From: Desulfatitalea sp.
GTDB lineage: Bacteria; Desulfobacterota; Desulfobacteria; Desulfobacterales; Desulfosarcinaceae
NCBI GenBank assembly: GCA_013041835.1
Contig: JABDRH010000455.1
Span: forward strand, 1-9,119
Direction of reading: 5' to 3'
Length of the DNA stretch: 9,119 nt
Shown here in pieces: positions 1 to 6,771 of this stretch (positions within the stretch are counted from its first letter, which is position 1; the number at the start of each line of letters is the position of its first letter). The position numbers were made by a program, and so were the translations under genes. The notes beneath the pieces are model-generated. The model was not told the origin of the DNA. It saw only the letters and a list, made by a program, of their open reading frames with translations, and did not search any database.

Positions 1-224
1 TCTTGCGTATTGCCGCCATATCGATGTCCATGGATCGTGCGGCCAGGGTTTTGTTTTTCCTGGTATGGGGTCTGCTGACGGTGCTCCTTCCCTCGGGACG
101 AGTTGCCATTGTCTGGGTGGGCATCACGATATTCATCGCCGTTTGCGCAACGACCATCGTCTTGCGGGTTCTGCACATCAAGAGGCAGTTGGAACAACAA
201 GGGAGTGACATCTCAGATGCATAA
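1..224 (+). CDS. C-terminal fragment of a membrane protein, probably a CDP-alcohol phosphatidyltransferase
   Basis: The reading frame is open at the left edge and ends at TAA 222-224; a TTG at 3-5 could be read as a start, but no ribosome binding site is visible, so I treat it as the 3' part of a gene that begins outside the window. The visible 73 residues hold two hydrophobic helices (about residues 14-30 and 34-55) and end in a short basic/polar tail (HIKRQLEQQ). CDP-alcohol phosphatidyltransferases end with this kind of helix pair, and they often sit just before inositol-phosphate synthase, because the inositol phosphate is their acceptor. The family's catalytic DG-AR-G-D-D motif would lie upstream and is not visible, so the assignment rests on topology and neighbour only. 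The stop overlaps the next gene's start by 8 bp, implying one operon and translational coupling. Confidence 0.5.
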   Translation, partial: LRIAAISMSMDRAARVLFFLVWGLLTVLLPSGRVAIVWVGITIFIAVCATTIVLRVLHIKRQLEQQGSDISDA

Positions 225-1311
225 GATCAAGATTGCCCTCGTGGGCGTGGGTAACTGTGCCAGTGCTCTGATTCAGGGGCTTGCCTACTATGGCCAAAAA
301 CACCCTGAAGAGGCTGTCGGCCTCATGCATTGGGATCTGGGCGGGTATCAGCCGGATGACATCGAAGTGGCGGCCGCCTTCGATGTCGACCAACGCAAAA
401 TCGGCAAGGATGTGGCTCAGGCCATCTTCTGCCTCCCGAACAATACCCAGCGTTTCTGCCCGCAGATTCCCGACACCGGCTGCAGGGTCCGTATGGGACG
501 GGTTTTGGATGGCATATCGGATCACATGCAGCACTATGAAGACCATCGCACTTTCCTGCGGGCCGACGCCCCCGAACCCGACCAGGATGAGGTGGTGCGA
601 ATCCTGCGGCAAAGCGGCGTCCAAGTGATGCTCAACTACCTGCCGGTGGGATCGGAAGCCGCCGCTCGCTTTTACGCCGAATGCGCCCTGGCGGCAGGCG
701 TTGCCTTTGTCAATAATATTCCGGTCTTCATCGCCAGCAATCCGGCCTGGGCAAAACGTTTCGCCGCGCAGGGCGTTCCGCTCATCGGCGACGACATCAA
801 ATCTCAGGTGGGCGCCACCATCACCCACCGGGTGCTCACCGATCTGTTCAACAAACGGGGCGTCAAGCTCGAACGTACCTACCAGCTCAATACGGGCGGC
901 AACACCGACTTTCTCAACATGCTCAATCACAATCGTCTCTCGGCCAAGAAAATATCCAAAACCGAAGCGGTTCAGTCGGTGGCGGCCAAACGGTTGGACA
1001 AAGAGAACATTCACATCGGCCCCAGCGATTATGTGCCGTGGCAAAAGGACAACAAGGTGTGCTTCATCCGCATGGAGGGCCGCCTGTTTGGCGATGTGCC
1101 CATGAATTTGGAGCTGCGGCTCTCGGTGGAGGATTCACCCAACTCGGCCGGGGTGGCCATTGATGCCATTCGATGTGCCCGATTGGCCCTGGACCGCGGT
1201 TTGGGCGGCGCCCTGGAGGGCCCCTCGGCCTATTTCTGCAAGCATCCGCCCCGGCAGTTCACCGATGATAAAGCTTACCGCTTGATGGAAATCTTTTTGG
1301 CTGATGGTTAA
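217..1311 (+). CDS. ino1: Inositol-3-phosphate synthase (myo-inositol-1-phosphate synthase)
   Basis: This cytoplasmic NAD-dependent isomerase converts glucose 6-phosphate to 1L-myo-inositol 1-phosphate, the first step of inositol and phosphatidylinositol synthesis. The 364-aa length matches the short actinobacterial/archaeal class rather than the ~500-aa eukaryotic class. Visible landmarks are an N-terminal Rossmann fold with [12 protein letters not shown] (residues 10-21), a LNYLPVGSE stretch (139-147), VNNIPVF.A (165-173), the active-site [11 protein letters not shown] segment (191-201), [12 protein letters not shown] (225-236) and IGPSDYVPW (267-275) followed by EGRLFGDVP and [10 protein letters not shown] (303-312). 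ATG 217 is chosen because the glycine-rich loop then starts at residue 10 as usual, and AAGGGAG at 199-205 is a fair ribosome binding site; the frame is open further upstream but that part overlaps the preceding gene. The gene is intact. It ends 14 bp from the end of a convergent gene with no clear terminator between them. Confidence 0.95.
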   Translation: MHKIKIALVGVGNCASALIQGLAYYGQKHPEEAVGLMHWDLGGYQPDDIEVAAAFDVDQRKIGKDVAQAIFCLPNNTQRFCPQIPDTGCRVRMGRVLDGISDHMQHYEDHRTFLRADAPEPDQDEVVRILRQSGVQVMLNYLPVGSEAAARFYAECALAAGVAFVNNIPVFIASNPAWAKRFAAQGVPLIGDDIKSQVGATITHRVLTDLFNKRGVKLERTYQLNTGGNTDFLNMLNHNRLSAKKISKTEAVQSVAAKRLDKENIHIGPSDYVPWQKDNKVCFIRMEGRLFGDVPMNLELRLSVEDSPNSAGVAIDAIRCARLALDRGLGGALEGPSAYFCKHPPRQFTDDKAYRLMEIFLADG

Positions 1312-1325
1312 GGACGCCGGAAAGG

Positions 1326-2762
1326 TTATTCTTTTCGCTTGCCGATCGTATAGCTCACTTGCACTTCACGCTTGAAGTCCCCGGCCAGTTTCACGTCGGC
1401 AGGATTCAACGCCAGCTTGACCGTCAGCCGACCGGAGCCTTGCAACTCCGACAAATTGATCTTTTCCGTATAAAGCGTGGCGATCTGATCCAGGGCCCGC
1501 TGCGGGCCGGCAACCATCACCTGGTCGGGAATGACGGTAGCGCTTTCCAGAATGAGACCGGCCGGCAAGGTGCCCACCCAGTTGACTTGCACCGGCAGAT
1601 GCTTGGACTGTGGCAAATCCAGGGACACCTGCACTTCAGGCGGCTCAATGCGGTTGAGCCGCAGTCCGGGCGGTACCACGATATTGGCGGCCGTCAGGGT
1701 GAAAACGTTTTGCCCATCAATCGCCTTGCTCAGATCAAGTTTGGCCTTGACCTGGTCAGGCCGGAAGGTGTTGATCAAGGCGCTGGAGCCGCTCAGGTGC
1801 AGCCGCACAGTATTGACCGATGTGGACACAATCTGCATTTTGGCATCACGGTTCATGTATTCCAGGGGCACTTCAATGCTGGTAAGGGTCTCCATGCCCT
1901 TGGCGAAGCTGAACCAAATGCTTCCCATGCACAAGACGCTGATGACCGCTGCGACCAAAAGTTCCCGGCGCTCCCGGCGCACGCCGGCGGTGTCCTGACC
2001 GCCCAGTCCCAAATGATCGGCCAAAAGCTGCCGCAGTCTAAGATTATCGTCCACACGGGTGACCGTGTCGTTTTGAACGGCCACCACTTTGCAACGCTCT
2101 TCGGAGACGACGATGACCAGGGCGTCGGTCCGTTCCGCCAACCCTGCGGCAGCCCGGTGCCGCGTGCCGTAATATTGCGGCAGGTCGTCACGCGTGCTCA
2201 ACGGCAGGATGGCGCCAACGCTGGTGACGCGGTCCCCCTGGATGACGGCGGCGCCGTCGTGTACCGGGTTACCGTTCCAAAAGATGGAAACCAGCATCTC
2301 CTTGGAGACCAACCCACCCCACGGGGTGCCGCCTTGGATGGCGTCTTCCAGGCCCTCTTTGCCCGGTAGAACAATCAGGGCCCCGATGCGCTTGCGCGCC
2401 AGTTCATAGACCCCCTCGACCAACGCATCGATGGGGGTGCGGCTGCTCTTTTGGGGAACGCCCCACAGCAGGGCACGCAAATTCTTGGCCTGCAATACAT
2501 TCCTGATTTCATTTCTAAAGACAATAATGATGATGAGCGCCGCACCCGTGATGATGCCTTGCATGGCCCAACTGGTCACGATAAGCCCCAGGGCCACCGT
2601 CATGCGCTGAAACACCCACAGCAAGGCCAGGCCGGCCAGTACGCGAATCACGTTGGTGCCGCGAAATATCACATAGAGCCGAAATAGAATGTAACTGTTG
2701 AACACCACATCCACGATATCCTGCCAGCGGATGGATGCAAGAAAAGACAAGAGCGGATTCAT
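1326..2762 (-). CDS. cdaA: Membrane diadenylate cyclase (CdaA type) fused to two YbbR/CdaR-like domains
   Basis: This 478-aa protein is predicted to make c-di-AMP from two ATP at the inner membrane. Order: hydrophobic N-terminal helices (about residues 20-34, 37-53, 57-83); a cytoplasmic DAC (DisA_N) domain about 107-235 with GALIVLP (127-133), the catalytic HDGAAVI (168-174) and GTRHRAAAG (199-207) motifs and VIVVSEE (216-222); a basic linker RRERRE; a fourth transmembrane helix (268-287); then about 190 extracytoplasmic residues forming two YbbR-like repeats (about 293-383 and 386-474). Catalytic DGA and RHR residues are intact, so activity is expected. In Firmicutes CdaA and the YbbR protein CdaR are separate neighbouring genes that interact; here they are one chain. 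ATG 2762 lies 6 bp after the DUF2914 stop with only a weak ribosome binding site, suggesting coupled translation. No glmM is nearby in the window. Confidence 0.92.
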   Translation of the reverse strand: MNPLLSFLASIRWQDIVDVVFNSYILFRLYVIFRGTNVIRVLAGLALLWVFQRMTVALGLIVTSWAMQGIITGAALIIIIVFRNEIRNVLQAKNLRALLWGVPQKSSRTPIDALVEGVYELARKRIGALIVLPGKEGLEDAIQGGTPWGGLVSKEMLVSIFWNGNPVHDGAAVIQGDRVTSVGAILPLSTRDDLPQYYGTRHRAAAGLAERTDALVIVVSEERCKVVAVQNDTVTRVDDNLRLRQLLADHLGLGGQDTAGVRRERRELLVAAVISVLCMGSIWFSFAKGMETLTSIEVPLEYMNRDAKMQIVSTSVNTVRLHLSGSSALINTFRPDQVKAKLDLSKAIDGQNVFTLTAANIVVPPGLRLNRIEPPEVQVSLDLPQSKHLPVQVNWVGTLPAGLILESATVIPDQVMVAGPQRALDQIATLYTEKINLSELQGSGRLTVKLALNPADVKLAGDFKREVQVSYTIGKRKE

Positions 2763-2768
2763 ATCGGG

Positions 2769-3191
2769 TCAATCCGTCACACTGAACCGCAACACCTTGA
2801 TGATGCGGTTGCGCGCATCCCAGATCTCGACCCGCCAAGGGCCTTTGTCTGCTTCGCGCAATTGAATACTGCTGTAGGTCGCCCATTTGGGTGATTTGAT
2901 GGTTAGGCGCTTGGCGGAAACCAGTTCGTCGTGCCGGTACCACTTATGGCTGACAAAGGTCGTCGCCATCACCTCCTCAAAGGCGGTGTAGCAGGATATC
3001 CGCCCGGCATTGATGGAGAAAGCCACGGCTTCAAAGTTGGGCTCATAGCCTTCAATGGTTTCACACATCACCGCCCGGGTCAGCCGGAAGAGCTTTTCGG
3101 GCGACGCCGGTCCGCTATCCGCCGCATGGCCGATAGGTGCCACCCATAGCCATACCAGGATCGCTACACAAATGGTTCGTCGGTTCCGCAT
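2769..3191 (-). CDS. Secreted DUF2914-domain protein
   Basis: A 140-aa protein with a classical signal peptide: basic MRNRR, a hydrophobic stretch (8-19) and a probable signal peptidase I site GHA|AD at residues 23/24, giving a ~117-aa periplasmic product. The mature part matches the DUF2914 pattern as I know it: a starting LTRAVMCETIEGYEP, then a HKWYRHDELV block (82-91), PKWATYSS (101-108) and GPWRVEIWD (117-125) with a closing hydrophobic strand, suggesting a small all-beta domain. Two cysteines (43 and 67) could form a disulfide. The family has no established biochemical role. It is directly followed by the diadenylate cyclase fusion, only 6 bp apart, so the two are very likely co-transcribed and the secreted protein could work with the YbbR arm; that link is inference. 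No strong ribosome binding site precedes ATG 3191. Confidence 0.82.
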   Translation of the reverse strand: MRNRRTICVAILVWLWVAPIGHAADSGPASPEKLFRLTRAVMCETIEGYEPNFEAVAFSINAGRISCYTAFEEVMATTFVSHKWYRHDELVSAKRLTIKSPKWATYSSIQLREADKGPWRVEIWDARNRIIKVLRFSVTD

Positions 3192-3282
3192 GGCATCATT
3201 TCTAACGAAACCGACTATAATTGCAAGAAAAATAACTTCGCGGCAAAACAGAATCGTTTGCAGGGGATGGGTGGCTTCCTAC

Positions 3283-3306
3283 GGTCGTGGCAACGGGTCC
3301 GCGACC
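3283..3306 (-). other. Hairpin downstream of the 48-aa ORF
   Basis: GGTCGTGG at 3283-3290 pairs with CCGCGACC at 3299-3306 (8 bp with one G-U wobble, 8-nt loop). On the minus strand it begins 11 nt after the stop of the small ORF. There is no U-run after it, so it is not a standard intrinsic terminator; it may stabilise the 3' end or separate the small ORF from the DUF2914 gene. The remaining sequence up to 3191 shows no convincing promoter. Confidence 0.35.
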
Positions 3307-3316
3307 GCATTGGAAA

Positions 3317-3463
3317 TTAGGGACGACGCAGCAGATCGGCCAGCGTCTTTTCGACAATGACCTCCTTGTTCATACTGCATTCGTTGATGAGTTGGATGAT
3401 ATCCTTATCCACCACCCAACCATATCCAAGTTCATCAAAAAATATGATTTCTTTTTTGTTCAT
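3317..3463 (-). CDS. 48-aa small protein of unknown function
   Basis: ATG 3461-3463 to TAA 3317-3319 encodes 48 residues beginning MNKKEIIFFDELGYGWVVDK and ending in LADLLRRP. The start is preceded by a perfect AGGAGG (3474-3479 on the plus-strand numbering) 10 nt away, the strongest ribosome binding site in the window, and the frame is closed by an in-frame stop upstream (3506-3508), so the start is well fixed. The sequence has an aromatic/hydrophobic N-terminal part followed by a mostly charged, probably helical C-terminal half; there is no signal peptide, transmembrane helix or metal-binding cysteine pair (one Cys at 29). Its first codons are A/T-rich, unlike neighbouring genes, as is common for efficient translation initiation. 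It lies between the large receiver/PEP-synthase-like gene and the DUF2914 gene on the same strand. I do not recognise a family. Reality as a gene is likely from the translation signals, function unknown. Confidence 0.6.
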   Translation of the reverse strand: MNKKEIIFFDELGYGWVVDKDIIQLINECSMNKEVIVEKTLADLLRRP

Positions 3464-3473
3464 AAAAGAAAAT

Positions 3474-3479
3474 CCTCCT
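3474..3479 (-). promoter_or_regulatory. Consensus ribosome binding site AGGAGG of the small ORF
   Basis: CCTCCT on the plus strand reads AGGAGG on the minus strand, 10 nt before ATG 3463. It is a full match to the anti-Shine-Dalgarno complement, whereas the neighbouring DUF2914 and cyclase genes have only weak sites. It is the main evidence that the 48-aa ORF is translated. Confidence 0.65.
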
Positions 3480-3512
3480 CTTGGTACGCCACCAGCGCAA
3501 CAATTTCAGTAA

Positions 3513-3545
3513 GGGCTCTCGAGAGGGCCGGCACGCGCGACGCGC
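3513..3545. repeat. Pair of short perfect palindromes in the intergenic region
   Basis: CTCTCGAGAG at 3516-3525 is a perfect 10-bp palindrome and GCGCG-A-CGCGC at 3535-3545 is an 11-bp inverted repeat with a single central base. They lie 52-81 bp upstream of the small ORF's start on its strand, where a regulator-binding site or leader structure could be. A TTGACA-like -35 sequence is also present at 3551-3556 (minus strand), but the position of the -10 element is GC-rich and does not match. Function unproven. Confidence 0.3.
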
Positions 3546-3595
3546 TTCAATGTCAATATCGTCCGGCGAGGAGGGAATCTTTACCCTAAAGTTGC

Positions 3596-3614
3596 AAAAG
3601 CCGGAGGGCTCCGG
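3596..3614 (-). terminator. Probable intrinsic terminator of the large receiver/PEP-synthase-like gene
   Basis: On the minus strand, 24 nt after the stop codon of the large gene, CCGGA-GCCC-TCCGG forms a 5-bp GC stem with a 4-nt loop (6 bp with a 2-nt loop also possible) at 3601-3614 and is followed at once by CTTTT. The plus strand also has T6 at 3624-3629 after the same hairpin, but 9 nt away and with no plus-strand gene to end. A second small stem, CTTTA-CCC-TAAAG, lies at 3579-3591. The stem is short and the U-run only four, so partial read-through into the small ORF is possible. Confidence 0.5.
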
Positions 3615-3638
3615 TTGGCCATCTTTTTTCCTGCGCCC

Positions 3639-6632
3639 TTAACCGAATCGAGAGGCATGCCGATCCGTCAACACGGCGCACTCGGAGCCCCGGCCGTCGC
3701 ATTTGATCAACAATGGATGGTCGCAACGCACCTGGCGGAAAAAGGCGCCATCCGACTCGGCGGGCAGTTGGTTCAGGCGCTGCCAATCAATTCGATCCCG
3801 GCTGCTTTCGACGATGGTCAGATAGGCAATGCCGTGGCTGGTGATTTGATGGAAGAAGTGAGAACCGAAGGAGGGATCGGCTTTTAGGGCTTGGCTGCGC
3901 AATTCCACCATAACGGCGACGCCGTCGATCTGCTGCCACTTGACCGGAATCCCCAGCCAGGGGTCGAAGGTGCCCCAGCGGCCGGGACCGATGAGGACAT
4001 AGGGGCGCTGTTCGGACTTAAGGCGCGCATTGATACGAGCCAGTTCGGCGGCCATGTCCATGGTCCGCGATGCATCGACGGCTTCCGGGCGTGCATAGAC
4101 GATGTCGCGGATGTGTTTCCACCGGCCATGGCCCAAGGCGTTGTTCGAATAAAGCAGCGCTTCGGTCCGATCCCGGGCTGACAGGGCCACCTCAAGCGGA
4201 TCGCCGGCGCTGGCCATGGGGCGTAGCTGCAGAATACTAAATCGCGCCGGACGACCGGCGCGTTCATCCAACGCCAAGGCGAATTCCAGCTCCATGTCGC
4301 ACCCCATTTCCCGGCGGCCGAGGGCAAGCAATTCGGCCACCAGCGGTGCCAGGGGAAAATGGTCGTGTTTGAGGATGGCGCTAAAGGTGAGCACCCTGGG
4401 GCCGGATTCGCCGGAGGCATCCCGAAAGCGTTGCTCATCCGGGAGATAAACGCTGGAGAGCTGTTTCACGGGAATCTCCTGCGTTGCGTCGGCCAGGTTG
4501 CGCCGAACCCATATGGAAGTGTCGAAAGGGTCCGTCGTTTTCCGGGCGTGATTCAGATCAATGGCAAAAAAGGTTCTCTGAGCATTGGTCAAAATGTCCT
4601 CAACGCTGGAAAAAGAGGGCAGCAGTTGAGGAAAGCGGGGGCAAAAGCGCAGGCCAACGCCGCTTTCCCGGCTAAATCCCAGCAAGATCACTGCCATGCC
4701 ATCGTTGGGTGATATGGAACCGAAAGGGTAGTAGTTCTGGGAGCGGGCCACGCCGGAAACGGCTGGATAAAAAAATGGGCCATAAGCCCGGCCTTCGATG
4801 CGCTGAATCATCACCGCCATCTGCTCCCTGCGGTGGGCGTAGACTGTCCCCCGAGTCATTCGTCGCGGCAAGGTCAACCAGGCCGAAGCATAGACCTGTT
4901 TGACGGCCCGGACCAGTTGCTTTAGGCGTTGGGCGGCATCCGGGTGTTGATTGGGCAGCATCAGGCTGCAGTAGAGCCCTCCCAACGATTGATGGCGGGC
5001 GTCCTCCAACAGGCTCGACGATCGCACGGCCAGGGGATACCGCACGGCGTTGACAAAGGCCGCCAGCTCCCGTTCGAGTTCGGCGGGCAAGTCGGCCGAT
5101 AGAAAAGCCGTTTGGATATCTTCGTCCGACAACCGACCCACAGGCAGGTCGGCAAGACCGTTGTCGGCCACAAAGTGTTCAAACCGGTCGGTGGCAATCA
5201 CCAACGTGGCGGGCACCCGGATGTCGATGCCGGGAAAACGCTTGAACAGATCGTGGGACTGCCTGAGCAGGCTGGCGGCAAAGGCCAGGCCGCGCGCCTT
5301 GCCGCCCAGGGACCCATTGCCGATCTTGGCAAAATCTGTGGTTGCCGGATCAAAGGTCTCCGCGTTGAACTGGATCACAACGCCCTTTTGCCGCCAACGG
5401 CGCAGCGCCTTGATGCCGTCGATCAAGTACGCCCTCAGCGCCGCGGTATCGGGAAAATCGGAGACTTTCACCTGGCGCAGTTGGGAGGCGAAGGCGATTT
5501 CCGAACGGGCCATAAGCCAGTTGGAAAAACGATTGCGCGCGGCGTGGTAGCGCAAGGGTTCATCGGGGACACTGGGCAGCACCGCTTCCAATCCGTGCAG
5601 GTCCGGCACCCGAACCACTTCGCTGCCGTCCGGGCGCCGAAACACAAAATCACCGAAACCCAAATGATCGAGAAAAAAACCATGCAGTTTGTCGAAAAGA
5701 TGGGGTGAATTCTTATCCAGGAAAGGCACCGCCAACTGCTCGGCCTTGATGCGATTGGCCGGATCGCTGCTGAGCAGCAACGTGGGCAGATCGGGTATCC
5801 GGCCCTTTATTTCCAATAATAACCGGGCACCGGCATCGTTACACAGTTTACCGGAGCTCGGAAAACGCGTGTCGGCGACGACCCCGAGCAGGTACGAACC
5901 ATATTGCGCCAGATAATCCAAAGCCTGCTCATACGTTTCGGCGACCAGGATCCTGGGCCGGGCGCGCATTTTAAGCAGGCGGTGGGATTCGTTGAGGCTC
6001 TCTTCCAACACGGCTTGTATCTGGTGGACCACCTCTTTATACATCAGCGGCAAAAATTGGGACAGGTACAGTGGTGAATCCTCCACCAGCAGCAGTACAC
6101 GCACCTGGGCGCGTCGTGTATCGGCCGCCGCGTTGAGGCGGTCTTCAACGCTTTTGACGATGGCCAGGAGCAAATCGGCATCGCCGGTCCAAATAAAGAT
6201 CCGGTCGATGCCGGCGGTGTCCTTGTTGTCCGGCAAGGGATGCAGCCCCACCACGCTGTGGGCCAGGATGATGACGGGCAGGTTCGGTTTCAACGCTTTG
6301 ATGGCCGCCCCGAAGTCGAAGGGATCCATGTCATCCCACTGGGGCATGATGATAACAAGGTCACAGCCGGTTTCCTGCAGGGCGGTCAGGGCGGCGCGGG
6401 CATTGTCCACCCGGGTCAGCCGGGGCGGCCGGCTCAGGTTGAGCCCACGGTACTCGTTGATAATTTTTGCGGCCAGGGAGCCGTCCTCTTCCAGAATGAA
6501 TGCATCGTAAGCATTGGCAACCAGCAAGATCTCCAGGACTTTGTTTGACATAAGTTCATGAAACACTTTAAAGTGGGTGTCAAACTCACATGCCATGGAA
6601 TGGGACAAGGTGTCGCATCTGTTTTGTGCCAT
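3639..6632 (-). CDS. Receiver-domain / PEP-pyruvate-binding (PPDK_N) hybrid protein
   Basis: A 997-aa cytoplasmic protein. Residues ~30-165 form a degenerate receiver-like domain (ILLVANAYDAFILEED) without a convincing phospho-acceptor; ~177-325 form a second receiver with the acidic pocket VEDS (183-186), a probable phospho-acceptor Asp in VVADTRFP (254), SSD (288-290) and FLDKNSP (Lys307). Residues ~437-806 match the nucleotide-binding domain of PEP synthase/pyruvate phosphate dikinase: GSLGGKARGL (440-449), YPLAVRSSSLLED (532-544), VMIQRIEGR (607-615), FYPAVSGVA (621-629) and ILQLRPM (800-806). The swivelling phospho-histidine domain and the PEP-binding barrel are absent; instead there is a ~190-aa C-terminal region with GPGRWGTFDPWLGIPV (882-897) and HFFHQITSHGIAYLTI. 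Homologues with this layout occur in several anaerobes, but the function is not established. ATG 6632 is used; ATG 6551 (residue 28), just before the first domain, is an alternative, though it has no ribosome binding site. Confidence 0.85.
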   Translation of the reverse strand: MAQNRCDTLSHSMACEFDTHFKVFHELMSNKVLEILLVANAYDAFILEEDGSLAAKIINEYRGLNLSRPPRLTRVDNARAALTALQETGCDLVIIMPQWDDMDPFDFGAAIKALKPNLPVIILAHSVVGLHPLPDNKDTAGIDRIFIWTGDADLLLAIVKSVEDRLNAAADTRRAQVRVLLLVEDSPLYLSQFLPLMYKEVVHQIQAVLEESLNESHRLLKMRARPRILVAETYEQALDYLAQYGSYLLGVVADTRFPSSGKLCNDAGARLLLEIKGRIPDLPTLLLSSDPANRIKAEQLAVPFLDKNSPHLFDKLHGFFLDHLGFGDFVFRRPDGSEVVRVPDLHGLEAVLPSVPDEPLRYHAARNRFSNWLMARSEIAFASQLRQVKVSDFPDTAALRAYLIDGIKALRRWRQKGVVIQFNAETFDPATTDFAKIGNGSLGGKARGLAFAASLLRQSHDLFKRFPGIDIRVPATLVIATDRFEHFVADNGLADLPVGRLSDEDIQTAFLSADLPAELERELAAFVNAVRYPLAVRSSSLLEDARHQSLGGLYCSLMLPNQHPDAAQRLKQLVRAVKQVYASAWLTLPRRMTRGTVYAHRREQMAVMIQRIEGRAYGPFFYPAVSGVARSQNYYPFGSISPNDGMAVILLGFSRESGVGLRFCPRFPQLLPSFSSVEDILTNAQRTFFAIDLNHARKTTDPFDTSIWVRRNLADATQEIPVKQLSSVYLPDEQRFRDASGESGPRVLTFSAILKHDHFPLAPLVAELLALGRREMGCDMELEFALALDERAGRPARFSILQLRPMASAGDPLEVALSARDRTEALLYSNNALGHGRWKHIRDIVYARPEAVDASRTMDMAAELARINARLKSEQRPYVLIGPGRWGTFDPWLGIPVKWQQIDGVAVMVELRSQALKADPSFGSHFFHQITSHGIAYLTIVESSRDRIDWQRLNQLPAESDGAFFRQVRCDHPLLIKCDGRGSECAVLTDRHASRFG

Positions 6633-6666
6633 GGTGATCCGCCGGTTCGGTGATTGTGGGTGCGCA

Positions 6667-6689
6667 TGCCGCCATGACCCGTGGCGGCA
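6667..6689 (-). other. 8-bp stem hairpin in the leader of the large gene
   Basis: TGCCGCCA (6667-6674) and TGGCGGCA (6682-6689) are perfect complements around a 7-nt loop. It lies 35-57 nt upstream of ATG 6632 and so would be in the 5' untranslated region of the large gene. On the plus strand it is followed by GTTTT, so it could also act as a weak terminator for antisense transcription. No known riboswitch pattern was recognised. Confidence 0.5.
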
Positions 6690-6695
6690 GTTTTC

Positions 6696-6710
6696 TGCAC
6701 GGACCGTGCA
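6696..6710. promoter_or_regulatory. 15-bp perfect inverted repeat, candidate operator
   Basis: TGCACGG-A-CCGTGCA is a perfect 7+1+7 inverted repeat in the middle of the divergent intergenic region, 64 nt from the start of the large gene and 62 nt from the start of the transporter gene. The symmetrical form and central place suggest a binding site for a dimeric regulator that could act on both genes. I cannot assign it to a regulator family. Confidence 0.45.
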
Positions 6711-6717
6711 TGAAACC

Positions 6718-6746
6718 AGTTTAGGGTGCCATCGCCCTCAACGCAA
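6718..6746 (-). promoter_or_regulatory. Possible sigma70-type promoter for the large gene
   Basis: On the minus strand TTGCGT (6746-6741) and TAAACT (6723-6718) are separated by 17 bp, with three and four of six matches to the -35 and -10 consensus. Transcription would start near 6711, right at the edge of the 15-bp palindrome, giving a leader of about 80 nt with two hairpins. The -35 match is weak, so this is only a candidate. Confidence 0.3.
6723..6738. other. Small hairpin before the transporter gene
   Basis: AGGGTG-CCAT-CGCCCT forms a 6-bp stem (one G-U pair) with a 4-nt loop, ending 33 nt before GTG 6772. It overlaps the candidate promoter spacer of the opposite strand. It is the third inverted repeat in 72 bp of this 139-bp divergent region. 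Confidence 0.3.
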
Positions 6747-6771
6747 CCGATATTCATAGGGAAAGTTCCCC

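Noticed and set aside
178..1044. A 288-codon open frame on the minus strand
   Set aside because: It lies opposite the inositol-phosphate synthase, whose motifs are unmistakable; the antisense product has no recognisable family and low-complexity His/Asp-rich composition typical of mirrored frames.
1359..2369. A 336-codon open frame on the plus strand
   Set aside because: It is opposite the diadenylate cyclase fusion, has no family resemblance, and its length is explained by GC-rich codon use on the true strand.
3228..3239. 12-mer AAAAATAACTTC also found at 8990-9001
   Set aside because: A shared A-rich 12-mer is expected by chance in a window of this size; alone it does not show a third copy of the repeat family, and no palindromic arms were found at 3228.
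3541..3625. Possible riboswitch (c-di-GMP class I was considered because of GCAAAAGCC and a CCGG stem)
   Set aside because: The order of the conserved segments, the tetraloop and its receptor do not fit, and on that strand no gene follows.
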